A DNA stretch of 64,000 bases from Megamerina dolium (taxonomy: Eukaryota > Arthropoda > Insecta > Diptera > Megamerinidae): contig OY978525.1 in NCBI GenBank assembly GCA_963854835.1, positions 32,759,253-32,823,252 of the forward strand, written 5' to 3'. The notes beneath the pieces were generated by a model that saw only the letters and a program-made list of their open reading frames with translations, did not search any database and was not told where the DNA came from. Numbering within the stretch: position 1 is the stretch's first letter; the number at the start of each line of letters is the position of its first letter. A program made the position numbers and the translations under genes. Of the stretch, positions 11,861 through 24,017 are shown one piece after another.

Positions 11861-12669
11861 CATAACCCAACATTGATTTTTCCACCAATAGCCGAAGTGA
11901 TTCGGCTATTGATGATAGGTCATTCCGACTTAAGGCGTGCGTGAAGTCCAAAGGCGGACATTTCGAATGAGTAGATGCTCTTTGAATACAATATATATCA
12001 ATGAATATGTAAAAAAATTGGTCCAAAAACATTCATTATTTTTTATTTTATAGCATAGAATATGTCTAGCAATGTTTATGTTCCTATTAAGTAGTAATAA
12101 CAGTGTTTTGTTATAATATATGTAGAATAAATAAAATACCATTATGAACTACAAAACTAAAATCCCTTTCCCAGTGTACAAACCGTTCCTCTATATATTA
12201 CAATAGTAGCAGCAATGGCCTTATTACATAATCCAAAATTATTAATGGCCTAGTCCCTATGGTTTTATGATGATACCAAATCAACAATCTCACTTACTTT
12301 CTCTTCCTTTTCTCTTCTTCGTGCTATGCTCTCGATCAACATTAGTGTTTATGCATAGTGTTGAACCTTCAGGCGCCAGTCATCGTTCGCTTTGACCACA
12401 ATTTGTTGTTTACTACTACTATCGTATAGACTACATATATTTTACTGGCTTCTGACAAATGTCATCTTTTTCACACTCCCGCACACTCACTCACACACAC
12501 ATACCATTGGCAGTATACATGTAAATAATGATGGTGAATAGAAATGTCTTTTTGCTCATTTGCATTACTTTTACATATACACACACCATAAAATATATAA
12601 CCGAGTAACAAAAGGATAGGCAAAATCAACAACAATAGGCACAATATATAAACGTCAACATTACTGAGT

Positions 12670-12700
<31 letters not shown>

Positions 12701-13940
12701 GTGCGTTTGCGGCCGAATGATGTCATGAACATGAAATTCATCATTCACAGTCGTATTTACGCAAATAAATGAAACTTAAATAAATGAAGAAGAGTGAGAA
12801 GAAGCAAATAGTTGAAATAGAAAAATTATACAAAAGCAAAAACAACATTAATGAAAATAACAATAGAAATACCCATACTTACACAAGAATATTAAAAGTG
12901 GTCGAAAGATAATAAGACTACGAGGGAAAGAGATAGTGAGATAGACAACTGTCAAGGATAATGGGTACAACGACTATTCAACCAACTGAAATTTGAACCA
13001 TCCACATATAAACATGTATATGCATACTCGTATACCATCAGCAATATCATTCGTATATATGTATGTACTATAGGTAGCCATAACAAAAATTGGAACAAGA
13101 TAAATGATAAAGAAAATTAAAATGAGCCAAGAGAATGGAGAGAACAATGCGAAATGATATCCAATAAAAGGAATTTATTCCATTTTTTTTTTGTTCTTTT
13201 ACCATTTTCATTATTTTCTTGCATTCTCATTTCACTTTGGGTTCTATTTTTCGTCGGTTTTGGTTTTGTTTGCTGTAATAATTACTCCAGGGGGAATGAA
13301 AATTATGCTGGTAAACATACATACGTAAACATACATACATACATAATGGTGCATACATATCAGCTGCTGAAAGCAATATGCTGTTGAATAATACGTAGTG
13401 ATGATAGTTGTGTATAAGAACAGTGAAGAATGTGTTTTGGAATGATTCAGACCAGAAGGTGATTATCGGGTAGTGAAAAACAGAGGGAAAGAGGTGAGAT
13501 GGAACGCGAAAAATGAATTATTCAATGAAAATATTGCCATATTACTGTAAAAAATGCAATAATGTAAAGGGAAACGATGCAAGTTCTGTTATAATAACAC
13601 ATGGATATACCATGAGTAACAATTTTTATACACAGATGTAATCAATATTTCATATAATTAGATAAAAAATTATTCATCGACACTTGGGGTGTCAATTTGC
13701 TGGATTTTGTAGATTTTGGGATTTTCGGAATCTAAAAATACAATCCCAGGATTCCGGGATCGTCCCAAAATTCCGGCAGCTTTAATTTGGTAATTTCTTT
13801 ATGTTGTTGGTTCCGTTTTATACAAAACACCGTCAACTGGAGTCCATGTGCAAAGCATAGTTGCTAATATGGCTCTACCAATCTCCCCACATTCAACATA
13901 GTACCACATTTCAGATTTACTTCCTTTATATATTTTATAG
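11861..13940. other. No gene seen; GA microsatellite
   Basis: Intergenic sequence with a GA-rich simple repeat at about 12667-12701 and GTA/CATA tracts near 13030-13060 and 13320-13345. A mirrored IR of weak quality lies near 13690-13770 (repeated CCGGGAT/ATTCC words). None of the small open frames shows conserved motifs. Confidence 0.5.
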
Positions 13941-13949
13941 AAATCCGTA

Positions 13950-14097
13950 AAACCATTTGTTCAAAGAAAGAAAAAGTAAAATTTTTCATCGTATTACCAC
14001 TGGAGTTGGAAATAGTATGAGAATCGTAAACATAAAAAAGAATGGGTAAAGCCTGATGAACAATGCCCAAAACAAGATATTCATTGTGCTGAGGTTA
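13950..14097 (+). pseudogene. Outer mariner transposase relic, 5-prime part
   Basis: Translates as QRKKKVKFFHRITTGVGNS, then WVKPDEQCPKQDIHCAEV. These match the mariner segments around the first catalytic Asp (usually TGDEKW) and the WVKPGE..KPNIH..KVML region. The frame is broken within this stretch and the catalytic Asp is gone. The sequence stops at the TA at 14096-14097, where a second mariner is inserted, and resumes at 15363. Without the insert and one TA copy the frame reads AEVMLNIWR across the junction. Confidence 0.75.
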
Positions 14098-15362
14098 CGA
14101 GGACGGTCCCAGAACTACCCGACCTAACAAAGAAAACACAACAATTTTGGGAAAATTTTTTCTTTATTTCCCAACATAATCTCCTTTATCTCTATACACT
14201 TTTTCCAGGGATATTCTATAGCTTCGATACCCTGTTTATAGTATGAACAGTCTAGCTTTTTAAAATAGCCATCTACCGCAGACTCTACCTCTTCATTGTT
14301 TGCAAACTTTCTACCGCCAAGCCATTTTTCCAATTTGGAAATAGAAAATAATCAAAAGGAGCTAAATCTGACGAACAAGGCGCGTGCTTAAGCAATTCGA
14401 GCTTTAACTCATTGATTTTGGCCATCGTAATAGCAGATGTGTGAACTGATGCATTGTCTTGATGAAGCAACACTTTCTTTTTCACCAAATGAAATTTTTT
14501 CTTTAATTTCATCACTTAAATGCCGCAAAAAATTAGCATAATACTCGCCGTTGATTGTTTTTCCTTTTTGAAGATATTCAATAAAAATTATCCCACGTGC
14601 ATCCCAAAAAACAGACGCCATAACCTTGCCTGCAGATGGAACTGTCTTCGCCTTCTTTGGACATGATTCTCCCCTTTCAGTCCACTGTTTTGACTGCTCC
14701 TTTGTCTCAGGTGTAAAATGGTGGACCCATGTCTTATCCATGGTTAGAATCGACGCAAAAACTCGGATTTATTACTGTGAAACATCGCCAAACACTCTAT
14801 AGAAACATCTTCACGACGTTGTTTTTGTTCTATTGTGAGCAAATGAGGCACCAATCTTGCACACAACTTTTTCATCTCCATATTTTCGGTCAATATACGA
14901 TGTATAGCACTTTTTGAAATGCCTGTAATTTCACCTAGCTCATGCACCTTCAGCCAGCGATCATCCAATACCATTTTGTGGATTTTCTTAACCGTTTCTG
15001 GCGTGGCCACCTCAATTGGTCTACCACTACGGTGTTCGTCTTGGCAGGTCGTACGACCTCGTTTAAACTCTGCCACCCTATATTTTATGGTTGGAAACGT
15101 AGGAGCAGAACCCAGAGTAGTATCGAGTTCGGTTTTAATATTCGTTGGACTGAGACTTTTCAAATTAAAGTATTGAATTACATAACGGTGACCAATTTTC
15201 TCCATGTTTACAAATTCAGTGAGGGTGCTAACTTTCGATGGCTCCAAAGAAATAATAAACAACGTGGCGCCTTGAAAGGTTGCCACTTTTCACCAAAGTA
15301 ATTTTTTTCTAACTACTGCAACCATCTATATGTCAGGTCGAGTAGTTCTGGGACCGTCCTCA
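14098..15362 (-). mobile_element. Mariner element with both inverted repeats and TA duplication
   Basis: A 1265-bp mariner. The left inverted repeat 14098-14125 starts CGAGGACGGTCCCAGAACTA, and the right one 15335-15362 is its complement apart from two mismatches over 28 bp. A TA lies on each side (14096-14097 and 15363-15364). The size, inverted repeats and TA duplication are standard for mariner. It sits inside an older mariner relic in the opposite orientation. The transposase frame has three apparent frameshifts, so the copy is probably inactive but looks fairly young. Confidence 0.92.
14124..15286 (-). pseudogene. Mariner transposase (DD34D), frameshifted
   Basis: The DNA-binding half lies at about 15205-14744. 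The likely start is the MEKIGHRYVI methionine at 15205, although an in-frame Met occurs at 15286. It includes EHRSGRPIEVATPE and the second HTH GITGISKSAIHRILTE. A one-base loss near 14745 shifts into MDKTWVHHFTPETK, with the first catalytic Asp. A second shift near 14490-14510 leads to HQDNASVHTS (second Asp). Then DLAPFDYFLF holds the third Asp, 34 residues after the second. A third shift near 14335 leads to WLGGRKFANNEEVESAVDGYF and the end. All three catalytic residues remain. Confidence 0.88.
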
Positions 15363-15840
15363 TATGCTTAACATTTGGAGGGCTATGAAAGATATTGTTA
15401 CCATGAGTTGCTGCAACTGTCTAAAACTATTACTGCCAATATTATTATATACAACCGCCAGCTAATACGTTTGAAGCGAGCTGTTGACGAAAAACGACCA
15501 GAATTGGTGAATAAACACAACAAATTCATTTTTCAACATGACAACGCCAGAGCACACATTGCTCAAATGGTTAGAAACTATTTAGATGGACAGAACTGTG
15601 AAGTATGTATTATATCAACTGTCACCAAACATTGCTCCATCATATTTATATTTGTTCTGGTCGATGCAGTAAGCTATTTCTGGAGAATGCTTTGGTTCTT
15701 ATGAAAATATCAAAATTTGCCTTGAGAGATGGATTGCATTGAAACACAATCACTTCTTTAGAAATGCAATCAGCATATTGCCTGAAAGATGGGTAAATAT
15801 CATAGCTTCATGTAAAACGTGTTTCAAATATATATGAATT
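15363..15840 (+). pseudogene. Outer mariner transposase relic, 3-prime part
   Basis: Resumes the outer mariner after the inserted element. It shows YHELLQLSKTITANI, LIRLKRAVDEKRPELVNK, and FQHDNARAHIAQMVRNYLDG with the second catalytic Asp, then decays. Near 15770 a LPERWVNI-like C-terminal segment is still legible. The right terminal inverted repeat was not located. Confidence 0.75.
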
Positions 15841-16180
15841 CTTGATTAAAAAACCAATAAATATAAATATAATCTAATAAATATTTTATATGAACTGCTG
15901 TGCGTTAGACATTTTGGCTATAATTTTGCCTTGCACTGTCTGTTGTTTTATTAAAAAGTTGTAGGAAGCGCCCAATAACCCTTGTTTTGTCCCTAAAAGG
16001 GGTATATTTGTGTTATAAGTTTAAACAACTTTGTTTTTTTTCCAATCGACTAATCCCCGATCCCGTAATTAACACCCCTAATGGACACATATTTATAAGA
16101 TTCTCTGTTTATAATGAAAAATATATTTTAGCTGCAAAAAACGGTCTTGAATATTGAAAAGAAGCTTTTGGTTCTAGAAA
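15841..16180. other. No gene seen
   Basis: AT-rich sequence between the outer mariner relic and a SINE copy. Confidence 0.5.
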
Positions 16181-16506
16181 TAAAATTTAAAATAAGTATG
16201 TGGCATCTATAGGCTCTATAGATTAAATTTTGGACAGTATTTGAAGGGACCTACTTATGTTAGCCGGTTCCGAACGGCAGAACCTTTTTGACATCACTTT
16301 TCTAATCATTATCACAGAGCTCTTTTAGAAGCGTTTTCATTGCAAATTATTAGTATCGAAAAAATTGCCTATTACTTGACGACAGATGGGTACCATTTAA
16401 AAGCAAACTATTTGCAATAATAAAGTTCTGCTTCAATCGAGGATTGCACACACTCTCACGACAGATCAGGAGACCGACCAATGCACTAACCACTGAGCTA
16501 TGGCAC
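16181..16506 (-). mobile_element. tRNA-derived SINE, copy 1
   Basis: Reverse-oriented SINE of about 320 bp. The head at 16440-16506 reads on the - strand as a tRNA-like sequence with a TAGCTCAGTGG-type A box. The B box is damaged. The body shares GGTTCCGAACGGCAGAACC, TCACAGAGCTCTTTTAGAAG and GACAGATGGGTACC with the other copies. The TATGTGGCA tail is at the left end. It is more diverged than the copies at 33203 and 52543. Confidence 0.75.
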
Positions 16507-17286
16507 CCAATATTAAAAAAAAAATACATATATTTATTGGGCCATTCATATGTTAATTTGAGATAAGAATTTCAACTAAGAATTTAAGTTAATATTTTCA
16601 ATGTTTACTTTTTTCTTTAATATGGCAACATTTTCACATAATTTATATATGCATATGTAGAATTAATTCGCCAATGGCAATTTTATTAAACTGTGTCGGC
16701 TACTCCTTCGCTCACACCATTGCATCCCTATGGGCATACATGCGAATACAATTTCTCATTACTATAATTTCTTGTAAAATATGCCTTGCCATCCTTTTAA
16801 AAATACACAAGACAACGGCGGTGTGGAAAATCTACCCAAATTAAGTTCATACCTTATATAAAAAGCTTTAAAAAAAAAGTAATTTTAAATTAGGATTGTG
16901 TAAAATTGTGTAACAGAAAGCTGACTTCGATATGGTAAACTCTTTAGATTGACTGAGACCAATATTATGGTTCCAATCGGAATTCCACAGGTTTTATATT
17001 CAATTATCAACGATTTAAGCGGTGAAAACTCCTTGGCTTCTAAAACATTGCGGTTAGTTAGTCTGTAACCTCATTACCAAGAATTCCGCAATGAACAAGA
17101 ATCCAGAAATATTGTATATAAATACAATATTACAATATTAGATTGGGACTGTAAATGCGTGATGTGACTGCTTGTCAACCTTAATTGACTATTTAATGTA
17201 CTAAAATCTATCAGTCCCAAAATACCGAACAACCACTGAAATCGCTAAGATCAAAATTTTCTAATTTAAATACGGTCAGATGAAAT
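16507..17286. other. No gene seen
   Basis: AT-rich sequence between a SINE and an RTE fragment; nothing recognised. Confidence 0.5.
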
Positions 17287-18300
17287 CATGCCCGATGATT
17301 GAAGGCTCAGTGTTCTCTGCCCCGTATATAAGAAAAAAGGCCACACCATTTGCGTCCTGTCGACTGTACTGCGTGAATGATTATAGCCTATGCTTAGCAA
17401 CCTGATTGGATCTTATCAGTGTGGCTTCAGATTTAGTAAATACCATCGACCATATCCTAGAGAAAATCCAAGAGAAACAAATCGCCCCTTACCACCTACT
17501 TATTGATTACAAAACCGATTTAGACAGTCAGGTCTGTGCAGTGCAAATTAGGAAGGACCTCTCTCAGACGTTTAATACCGAACGGGGTTTCAGGCAAGGC
17601 GATTCGTTATCGTGCGACTTCTTATTATGGAGAAAATAAGATGAGCTACTGATCTACGATATATTTTTAACAAAAGTGTTATGCTGTTAGCGTATGCCGA
17701 TGATATTGACAAAATCGCCATGAACATCCGAGCAGTCAGTGCAGCATTCTCAGAGTTGGAAAAAACTCGCGTCTTACGGTTAACGAGGGCGAAACGAAGA
17801 ACCTATCGGCAACATGGAGGGATTCCTCCTGCAATAGGTGCTACTTTGGGCTAAGTAAGCAATTGAGATATCGAGTACTCTCTGGAGAAACGAAAACCAC
17901 ACCAACCACACAGTCTCTCATCGTTGCTGTCCTTACATATGACGCCGAAGTTTGGACAAAATCCATCTCTGAATGAGAGAAAAGTCCTTCGCAAGATTTT
18001 TGGTCCTACTTACGAGTATTGAATAAGTTAGAACCATCAGCTCTATGAGCTCTATGCCAACACCGACATAATAAATTGCATTAATCAGCTGCGCTAGCTA
18101 GGTCATGTCGAGCGAATGGAAGAACAAGCTCCAGCTAAGAAGGTGTTATATTCGTTACCTGGTGGTGGGTGGATGACGCAGACCTAAGCTCCGGTGGAAA
18201 GACCAAGTAATGGACAACTTGACGGGAGTTGGAGTTTTTAGCTGGCTAAATTAGGCATATATATATTTTCCTTTGTAATCGCTAGATGGGTAAGTAGATA
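17287..18300 (+). mobile_element. RTE-like LINE, copy D (fragment)
   Basis: A 5-prime-truncated, heavily decayed RTE copy of the same family as copies A-C. It starts at CCCGATGATTGAAGGCTCAG in the early RT region, with ENPREKQIAPYHLL-like and RGFRQGDSLSCDFL segments near 17460-17620. A YADD box remains near 17693-17705. The C-terminal QLR/LGHVERMEEQAP region is near 18085-18130. It has many small deletions. The right end near 18290 keeps GGTAAGTAG, a probable remnant of the TAAG repeats. Confidence 0.8.
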
Positions 18301-18648
18301 ATGTTCCTGCTTATTCGGCACTGGAGGCAAATTAATTAATCTGATACTGGCTACGCAATTCACAGTCCTTTTTTAATATTTCATTCTGCAATCAAATAAT
18401 AAAATTTTATGATGCAACCTTTGATTTTGTGATTGAGACCTTAAAGTGTGACATTAAAATATTTATCTTACGATTTTCAGTTTTGTTACTTTGGACTTTT
18501 CCAAACTCCTTCTGTTACTGAAATTCATCTCAAGGAAAGTAAATGGAAAATTCCAAGAATATTTTTTTGCATTTTCTATAATTTTCTTTTACTTACTTAA
18601 ATACATAGTTAAACAAATTCAATTTACAAAATAATGAAGAAAAAATCT
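18301..18648. other. No gene seen
   Basis: Short AT-rich spacer; no supported feature. Confidence 0.5.
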
Positions 18649-19950
18649 CCTTACAGTCGGCTGGGGCCGACCAAACTATACCCTGCATATGTAGATTTGT
18701 ATATAAAAAGTTTACTCGAATATCCAACTTTTCTTTTATTTCCACTTTTCGAGAAACAATTTTTGCATATACTACTAATTTACACCCGAAATATGGTTGA
18801 CTTTGACGAAGTAAAAGGATTTTAAGATAATTCCGAGGCTTAGTATGGGAGCTATATAAAAAGTGGGCGTGGCTTACCACTTTCTAGTAAATCCAATTAA
18901 TTTTTCAATGTTAATCCACACCTTAAATTTGGTGTCCTACGTTGAATAGTTTCTAAGTTATGGTGGTTAACATTTTTGTTTAATTTCCTCAACTTTGTAT
19001 GGGAGCCCCAATAAGAAGTGGGCGTGGTACGCAGATTTTTCGCCAGATTATTTCCGACTACGATATTAATTTAAGTGTCAATTATGGTTATTCTAGACAG
19101 AAGATTGCCGAAGTTACAGCTGTTTCAATTTAAAATTTGTATGGGGGCTATGATAAACACTGGGCGTGGTGCGCCCATTTTCTGTGAGCCTAGTTGCTCG
19201 TACAATACTAATCCATACCTTAAATCTCGTTATTCTACGCTGAATAGTTTGCAAGTTATAACCGGTAACATTTTTTTAAATTTCCGCAACTTTGTATGGG
19301 AGACCCAAAAAGGAGTGGGCGTGGCACATTGATTTTCTGCCATATTATTTCCGACTGCCGTGTTAATCTAAGTGTCAATTATGGTTATTCTAGACAGAAG
19401 ATTGTAGAAGTTACAGGAGTTTCAATTTAAAAGAAGTACAGACACTTTGTATGGGAGCTACGCTAGAAAGTAGGCGTGGCTCAACCACTTTTGGCGAGGT
19501 TATATAGTAGTATAATATAACTCTATGTGCAAAATATTGTTGTCCCAAGTGGTATATTATGTAAGTTATAGCAAGTTAAAGATTTTGAAAATTTCGAGGT
19601 TAGTCGCTTTGAATGCTTGGTGTGGGCGTAGTTATTGACCGATCATGCCCAATATCAATCCCCTCCGTACCCTTGGATCATAGATTACTTATGCCAAATT
19701 TCATCGAAATAGCTCAATATTTACTCAAGTTATCGTGCGAACCAGCCAGGTGACAGACAGACGGACGGACGGACGGACGGACGGACGGACGGACGGACGG
19801 ACGGACGGACGGACATCGTTAAATCGAAAATTTAATCGACGCTGATCACGAATATATATCCATGTCTATATCTCCGGAGATTCCTTCAAGTGGACACAAA
19901 CATCTGACCGAAATGAATATACCATGCATATTGCATTATGCAGGGTATAA
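18649..19950 (+). mobile_element. DINE-like repeat with tandem GGGCGTGGC modules and ACGG microsatellite, copy 1
   Basis: A non-coding repeat bounded by CAGTCGGCTGGGGCCGACC with ACTATACCCTGCAT at the left, and ATGCAGGGTATA at the right, so the terminal TATACCCTGCAT is inverted. Internally it holds about five related modules of roughly 150-200 bp, each with TTTGTATGGG followed by GTGGGCGTGGC. An ACGG microsatellite follows at 19761-19814 (about 13 units), then a tail with TCTCCGGAGATTCCTTC and CATCTGACCGAAATG. The GTCY-type microsatellite and tail resemble fly mini-me/DINE-1 (Helentron-like) repeats; that class is an inference. A second full copy is at 37604, and tails occur at 21900 and 32775. 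Open frames in it are incidental. Confidence 0.75.
19753..19814. repeat. ACGG tetranucleotide microsatellite
   Basis: GACAGACAG followed by about 13 perfect ACGG units inside the DINE-like repeat. The paralogous position at about 38885-38905 has only about three units. Confidence 0.9.
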
Positions 19951-21390
19951 AAATAGAGGCGGAAACAAATGCGACATTAACTAACAAAATGTAATTAAAA
20001 TTAAGTACAAAAAGGAGAAGAATTAAAATCCAAATTGACTAAACTTAAAACGCAAAGGCAAACGTAAACAAAAGCATCCATCGACTTACCCATGAAGGTA
20101 ATCACATATAACGTTGATTATGTCAAAGTGGATCTCCATACCCTTACCTTTTCTATTAACTTCCTATACACATATACGAGTATATGATATTATCCAAAGG
20201 GGCATGTAAACACACTTAAAAAGGTATGTTTGTTTTACATGAATTAAGGATTATAGCCTACCGACCTACCTCTCTACATATCAACCAATCTGTAATAGGA
20301 AAAGAGCAAGTTATTAAAGAGAAAGTTGTTAAAAGCAATCAAATTGGGGAGTATGCCTTTTAGACGATAGGTCGTACAAATCGTATAGGTACTTGTGGAA
20401 GTTTATTGTAATAGTGAAATTCAATTTACAGTTGAGTATACGGAGGACATTCTCGGCAATAGTATTAGTCTTAAATGAGACCTTTTAAATTAAACTAACT
20501 ATGAGGTTAACACATTAAGTAAATGTGAATTGGAGAGTGAGGTGGACAGAGACAGAGAGAGAGACAGAGATATAGAGGGTGAGGATGAAATAGAATCTTT
20601 GCAACATTTGTATTTAAAAGTGCTAACAATTGCCACAAGTACCAACCAACGAACCAACCAACCAACCAGTCAATATATGCTCTGACAATGTGCGACTTTT
20701 CAAACTATTTACTATTCTTATTGTTTTTCTTCTTCATCCGGAGTTTTTTCCCTTTTTTTTTTTGTTCTTCCTTCGTTGAATAACATTTGCAAAACTATTA
20801 ACGCATTTAAACAAAATGGAGAAAATGTAAGAAGTACTAAGAAGAAATGGAAGGACATTAAGAAATCTGCCAGAGGACTACGGAAGGACGATTATTAGAT
20901 GTGAATAGAATGGAAGAACAGTAGGTGCCAAATGGCAGTATTATTTTTAACTACCAGCTATTGGCGTATTTTGTGGTGGCAGTAAGAATGTAGACAAAAA
21001 TAAAAGAGGAAAAAATGAAAAGTGTGAAAAAATAACATAAAAACCATATAAACCGGTTGTTGTATTAAATGTCCTTTTGGGAACCATCAATGTGTTTCTG
21101 ACTGCTGATTAGTTGGCTGCAATGTTGCTGCTGGTTGGCCAGGGCAAATCTGATGCAACGCATTGACACTGATGAAGATTAGATGATGCTGACAATGACA
21201 TTTATGTGAATAGAAATAAAATTGCATATTGCACAGACTTGCAATATACCAAAACTAGACTTATTTACAATCTTATGGTAATGGGTGATAATTATTTTTA
21301 TTAACAGACCCTTATGCACTGTGACCAGACTTGATCTATTGTGCAGTCTTTGGGTAATCATAAATTTTGGGTGATAATAAAAAGACTCGG
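19951..21390. other. No gene seen
   Basis: Intergenic sequence with an (ACCA)-like tract near 20640-20668 and a GAGA-rich tract near 20550-20575. No conserved reading frame. Confidence 0.55.
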
Positions 21391-21399
21391 GGGATTTTT

Positions 21400-21870
21400 G
21401 GATAAATGTTTGAACAAAAATGTTCTTTATTGAAAACTAATTTTTATCAAGTACAAGCATTTTCGACCTTTTTCACTTCGACAGGTTGTAATAGCTCATT
21501 GAAAACAATTCTATTCCAATTCCAAACAGATTCCGATGTCGTCGTTTGTGATGGATCACTTCGCCATGATCTTTCGTCTAATATTCTTCTAGCTATTCAG
21601 TTTTCGTCGCCCGTGATGATTCGTTGCAAAAAATGGTTCTCTTTCGTTGATTTTCAGTTGTGCTTCTCTGATGGCGTTTCGGTCAATCAAATTTGTTCGT
21701 CTAAATTCAGGTGGCATCCAAAACCTTAATTTTCTTTAAGTAGTTAGCCTTTTTAAAATGATTCCAAACTATCATGTGGTTTTCCGATATATGGGAATCA
21801 ACATCATCTAGTGACAAACCTCGTAAAACAAATGTTCGTTGGTGAAATACGAATTTTCAGCTGGATCGCT
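21400..21870 (-). pseudogene. Mariner transposase relic
   Basis: On the - strand the sequence gives SLDDVDSHISENHMIVWNHF, matching the mariner HTH-plus-WNHL segment. It continues with NLIDRNAIREAQLKINEREP (the DRI..C..LL..NE region), a broken HHGRRKLNS where TGDEKW is expected, RSWRSDPSQTTTSES, and IVFNELLQPVE (usually YYELL). Stops and shifts throughout. The third catalytic Asp region is absent. It lies just outside duplication unit 1. Confidence 0.6.
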
Positions 21871-21899
21871 CAATAATTACGGCAGTTATTGTCAAAAAA

Positions 21900-22075
21900 T
21901 CCAGGTTATAGACATTGGAACAAACGGCTTTGCCGGACAGATGAACATTTGAACGCTCGTAAAGAATATATATAATTGTCTAAATATATCTCCAGAACTT
22001 TCTTCAAGCGTTTACAAACATTTGACCTAAATAATAATAGTAATCTCTCAATTGTGCACCGGGTATAATTAGATA
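21900..22075 (+). repeat. DINE-like repeat tail opening duplication unit 1
   Basis: Matches the last ~150 bp of the repeats at 18649 and 37604: CGAATATATATAATT-type sequence, TCTCCAGAACTTTCTTCAAG, ACAAACATTTGACC and a final GGGTATAA. A corresponding tail opens unit 2 at about 32775-32960. Confidence 0.65.
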
Positions 22076-22140
22076 TTGCTCCATTTGCAAATTGCATATA
22101 ATAGTAAGATGAATAAATTGCTTACATGTGTTGTATAATC

Positions 22141-22262
22141 AGTTTAAAAGGTTAAAATCATAATTTCATTATATCAGTAAATATCCCAAATACACGGAAC
22201 TCCCAAGATAATTGATTACAGTGCTTTCCATTCAATAGCGTTTTTGAACTGGAACCGATTAT
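22141..22262 (+). repeat. Short direct repeat R, copy 1 (start of unit 1)
   Basis: Shares TTAAAAGGTYAAA, TAATTTCATTAT, AATACACGGAACTCCCAA and CAGTGCTTTCYATT with 31541-31637, 33072-33180 and 41022-41120, all in the same orientation. Confidence 0.75.
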
Positions 22263-22293
22263 ATGTAATTGTATTTTATTTAAATTATAACTA

Positions 22294-23099
22294 CAGGGTA
22301 TTTCAACAAATTTATGCCATTTTAAAATTTCAATTATTTTTTCAGATGTCAACATGCTGTCAACTGTCATTCGTTGACATTTGGCAAAAACTAACTAGAG
22401 ATTTTCAGATATAGATACACGCTCAGACAACGCATTGAAGTAGTGAAAATTCATTACAAAAAATCGGTAAAAATATCGCGAACACAATTTCTCGCACAAC
22501 CGTAGTGAAATTAATTGATAAAACCAAACGTCTCAGAGAAGTTAGTGTTGTAAAGGCTTCAGCTCATGCTTGTCAGGCTAGATCAACTGAAAATATTGCA
22601 GCTGTAGCTGAGCGTGGCTGAAAATCCAAGTTTGTCCTTTTCGAAGCGATCACAGGAATTGAGTCTATCCAAAGCCACTTTGCACCGCATTTTGCATAAA
22701 GATCTTGGCCAACTTGCTTAAAAGATGCAATTGACAGAAGAATTGTTTGGGTGCTGGAAATGCATGAAAAAGATCATGATTCATGATCAACCAAAACTAT
22801 TGTGAGTGATGAAGCTTGTTTTCATCTGTGTGGGGACTTGAATATGCTTACGCTAAAAATCAATTACACTCCAGTGCTCCAGAAAATATTAAATCACTGT
22901 AGAGCTGTAGAGCGAAAATATAATGAAAATTTACATCAAAAGAAAGCAAGTATACAAGCACTGTCACCGCGGATATTTGGCAGATGTTGTGTTCCATTGT
23001 TAACTTCACAGTTTGTACTTGGAATTAAAATAAGATTATTGGCTCTTTTCAAAAAAATATTTTTTAATTTAAAATGACACCTCTCGTTGAAAGACGCTG
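22294..23099 (+). mobile_element. Tc1-mariner-superfamily element, internally deleted, with inverted repeats and TA duplication
   Basis: An 806-bp element. The left end CAGGGTATTTCAAC (22294) and the right end GTTGAAAGACGCTG (to 23099) form imperfect inverted repeats of about 34 bp that continue to CATTTTAAA. TA flanks both sides (22292-22293 and 23100-23101). The interior keeps transposase pieces: RQRIEVVKIHYK near 22425, STENIAAVAE near 22580, WVLEMHEKD and VSDEACFHL (first catalytic Asp) near 22750-22830, and a C-terminal HRGYLADVVFHC-stop near 22965-23010. The DDE middle is deleted. The C-terminus is typical of the Tc3-like transposases often found in insects. Confidence 0.85.
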
Positions 23100-23383
23100 T
23101 ATATATGCTTACTCCTAGAATGTAACGCTTTATTTATATTTACCCAGCGAACCTAAATTTTTGTTCAGACAAATCGGTATCATAACAAATTATTCAAAAT
23201 AAATTTTAACAATTTTCTAAAAGGCAATAATTCTAGAGGAATTATTTAAGACAAATCATATAGGTATGATGGACTTAATTTTCCATACAATTGGTAGGAA
23301 ATATGTAATTTTGTAAGATTTCAAAACTCTATGAATTTTGAAGGGCCTCTGTTTTATTCAGTTTAATTCTACCAGGATATTTT

Positions 23384-23386
<3 letters not shown>

Positions 23387-23445
<59 letters not shown>
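23387..23445. repeat. AT dinucleotide microsatellite
   Basis: An uninterrupted AT run of about 59 bp. The open frame of alternating Tyr/Ile crossing it is an artefact of the repeat. Confidence 0.95.
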
Positions 23446-23447
<2 letters not shown>

Positions 23448-24017
23448 ACTAATATCTATAAATCGATTCTCAATCGTCAAAGTTCCTTTATTGTTTTTAT
23501 TGTTTTTCAAAAAACACTTAATTATGGAGTAGACATTTCCAATTTATTTTCTTTATGTTGGGTACGACTTAAGCTAATCATCATTAACAAACAAAAGTAC
23601 ACATCATCCATGAAAAAATTGTAAATTGCAAGAACGCATTTAATATTAAAAATTATATTTAATGCCAAAACACACGTAAGAAATATTTTTATTAATACAT
23701 TAAATGAATATATAAAGTATTTTCAACAAGAGCATGTTCACCGGTGGCAACTTTTCACAAAATAATTTAATCAAACTAAAAATTACTATAACTCTTCTCA
23801 TTTATGGATCTATTAGTGAAGTATTATATGTAAATAGGGATTGAAAATAATCGCGAATCGAGAAATCGAGAAATCAAGAATATCCTTTCTTTATTTCTTT
23901 ATTTTCTAAAGCAGTAGCAGTATCAGTATAAATCACGAAACAGCTGCAATCTACGCCATATTAACTTGTTCGTAATCTTTTAATTTTTTCCATTCAGCAA
24001 TACTTATAAGACCTAAT

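Noticed and set aside
13864..14070. Antisense frame of 68 codons as a small gene
   Set aside because: The + strand of its left-hand part reads as mariner transposase, and no motif supports the - strand.
14942..15301. 119-codon + strand frame
   Set aside because: Antisense of the mariner transposase N-terminus.
18634..19332. Small open frames in the DINE-like repeat
   Set aside because: The two copies of the repeat do not preserve them; codons cross tandem modules.
19753..19814. CRISPR-like short repeat
   Set aside because: Uninterrupted tetranucleotide units without spacers, in an insect genome; a simple microsatellite.
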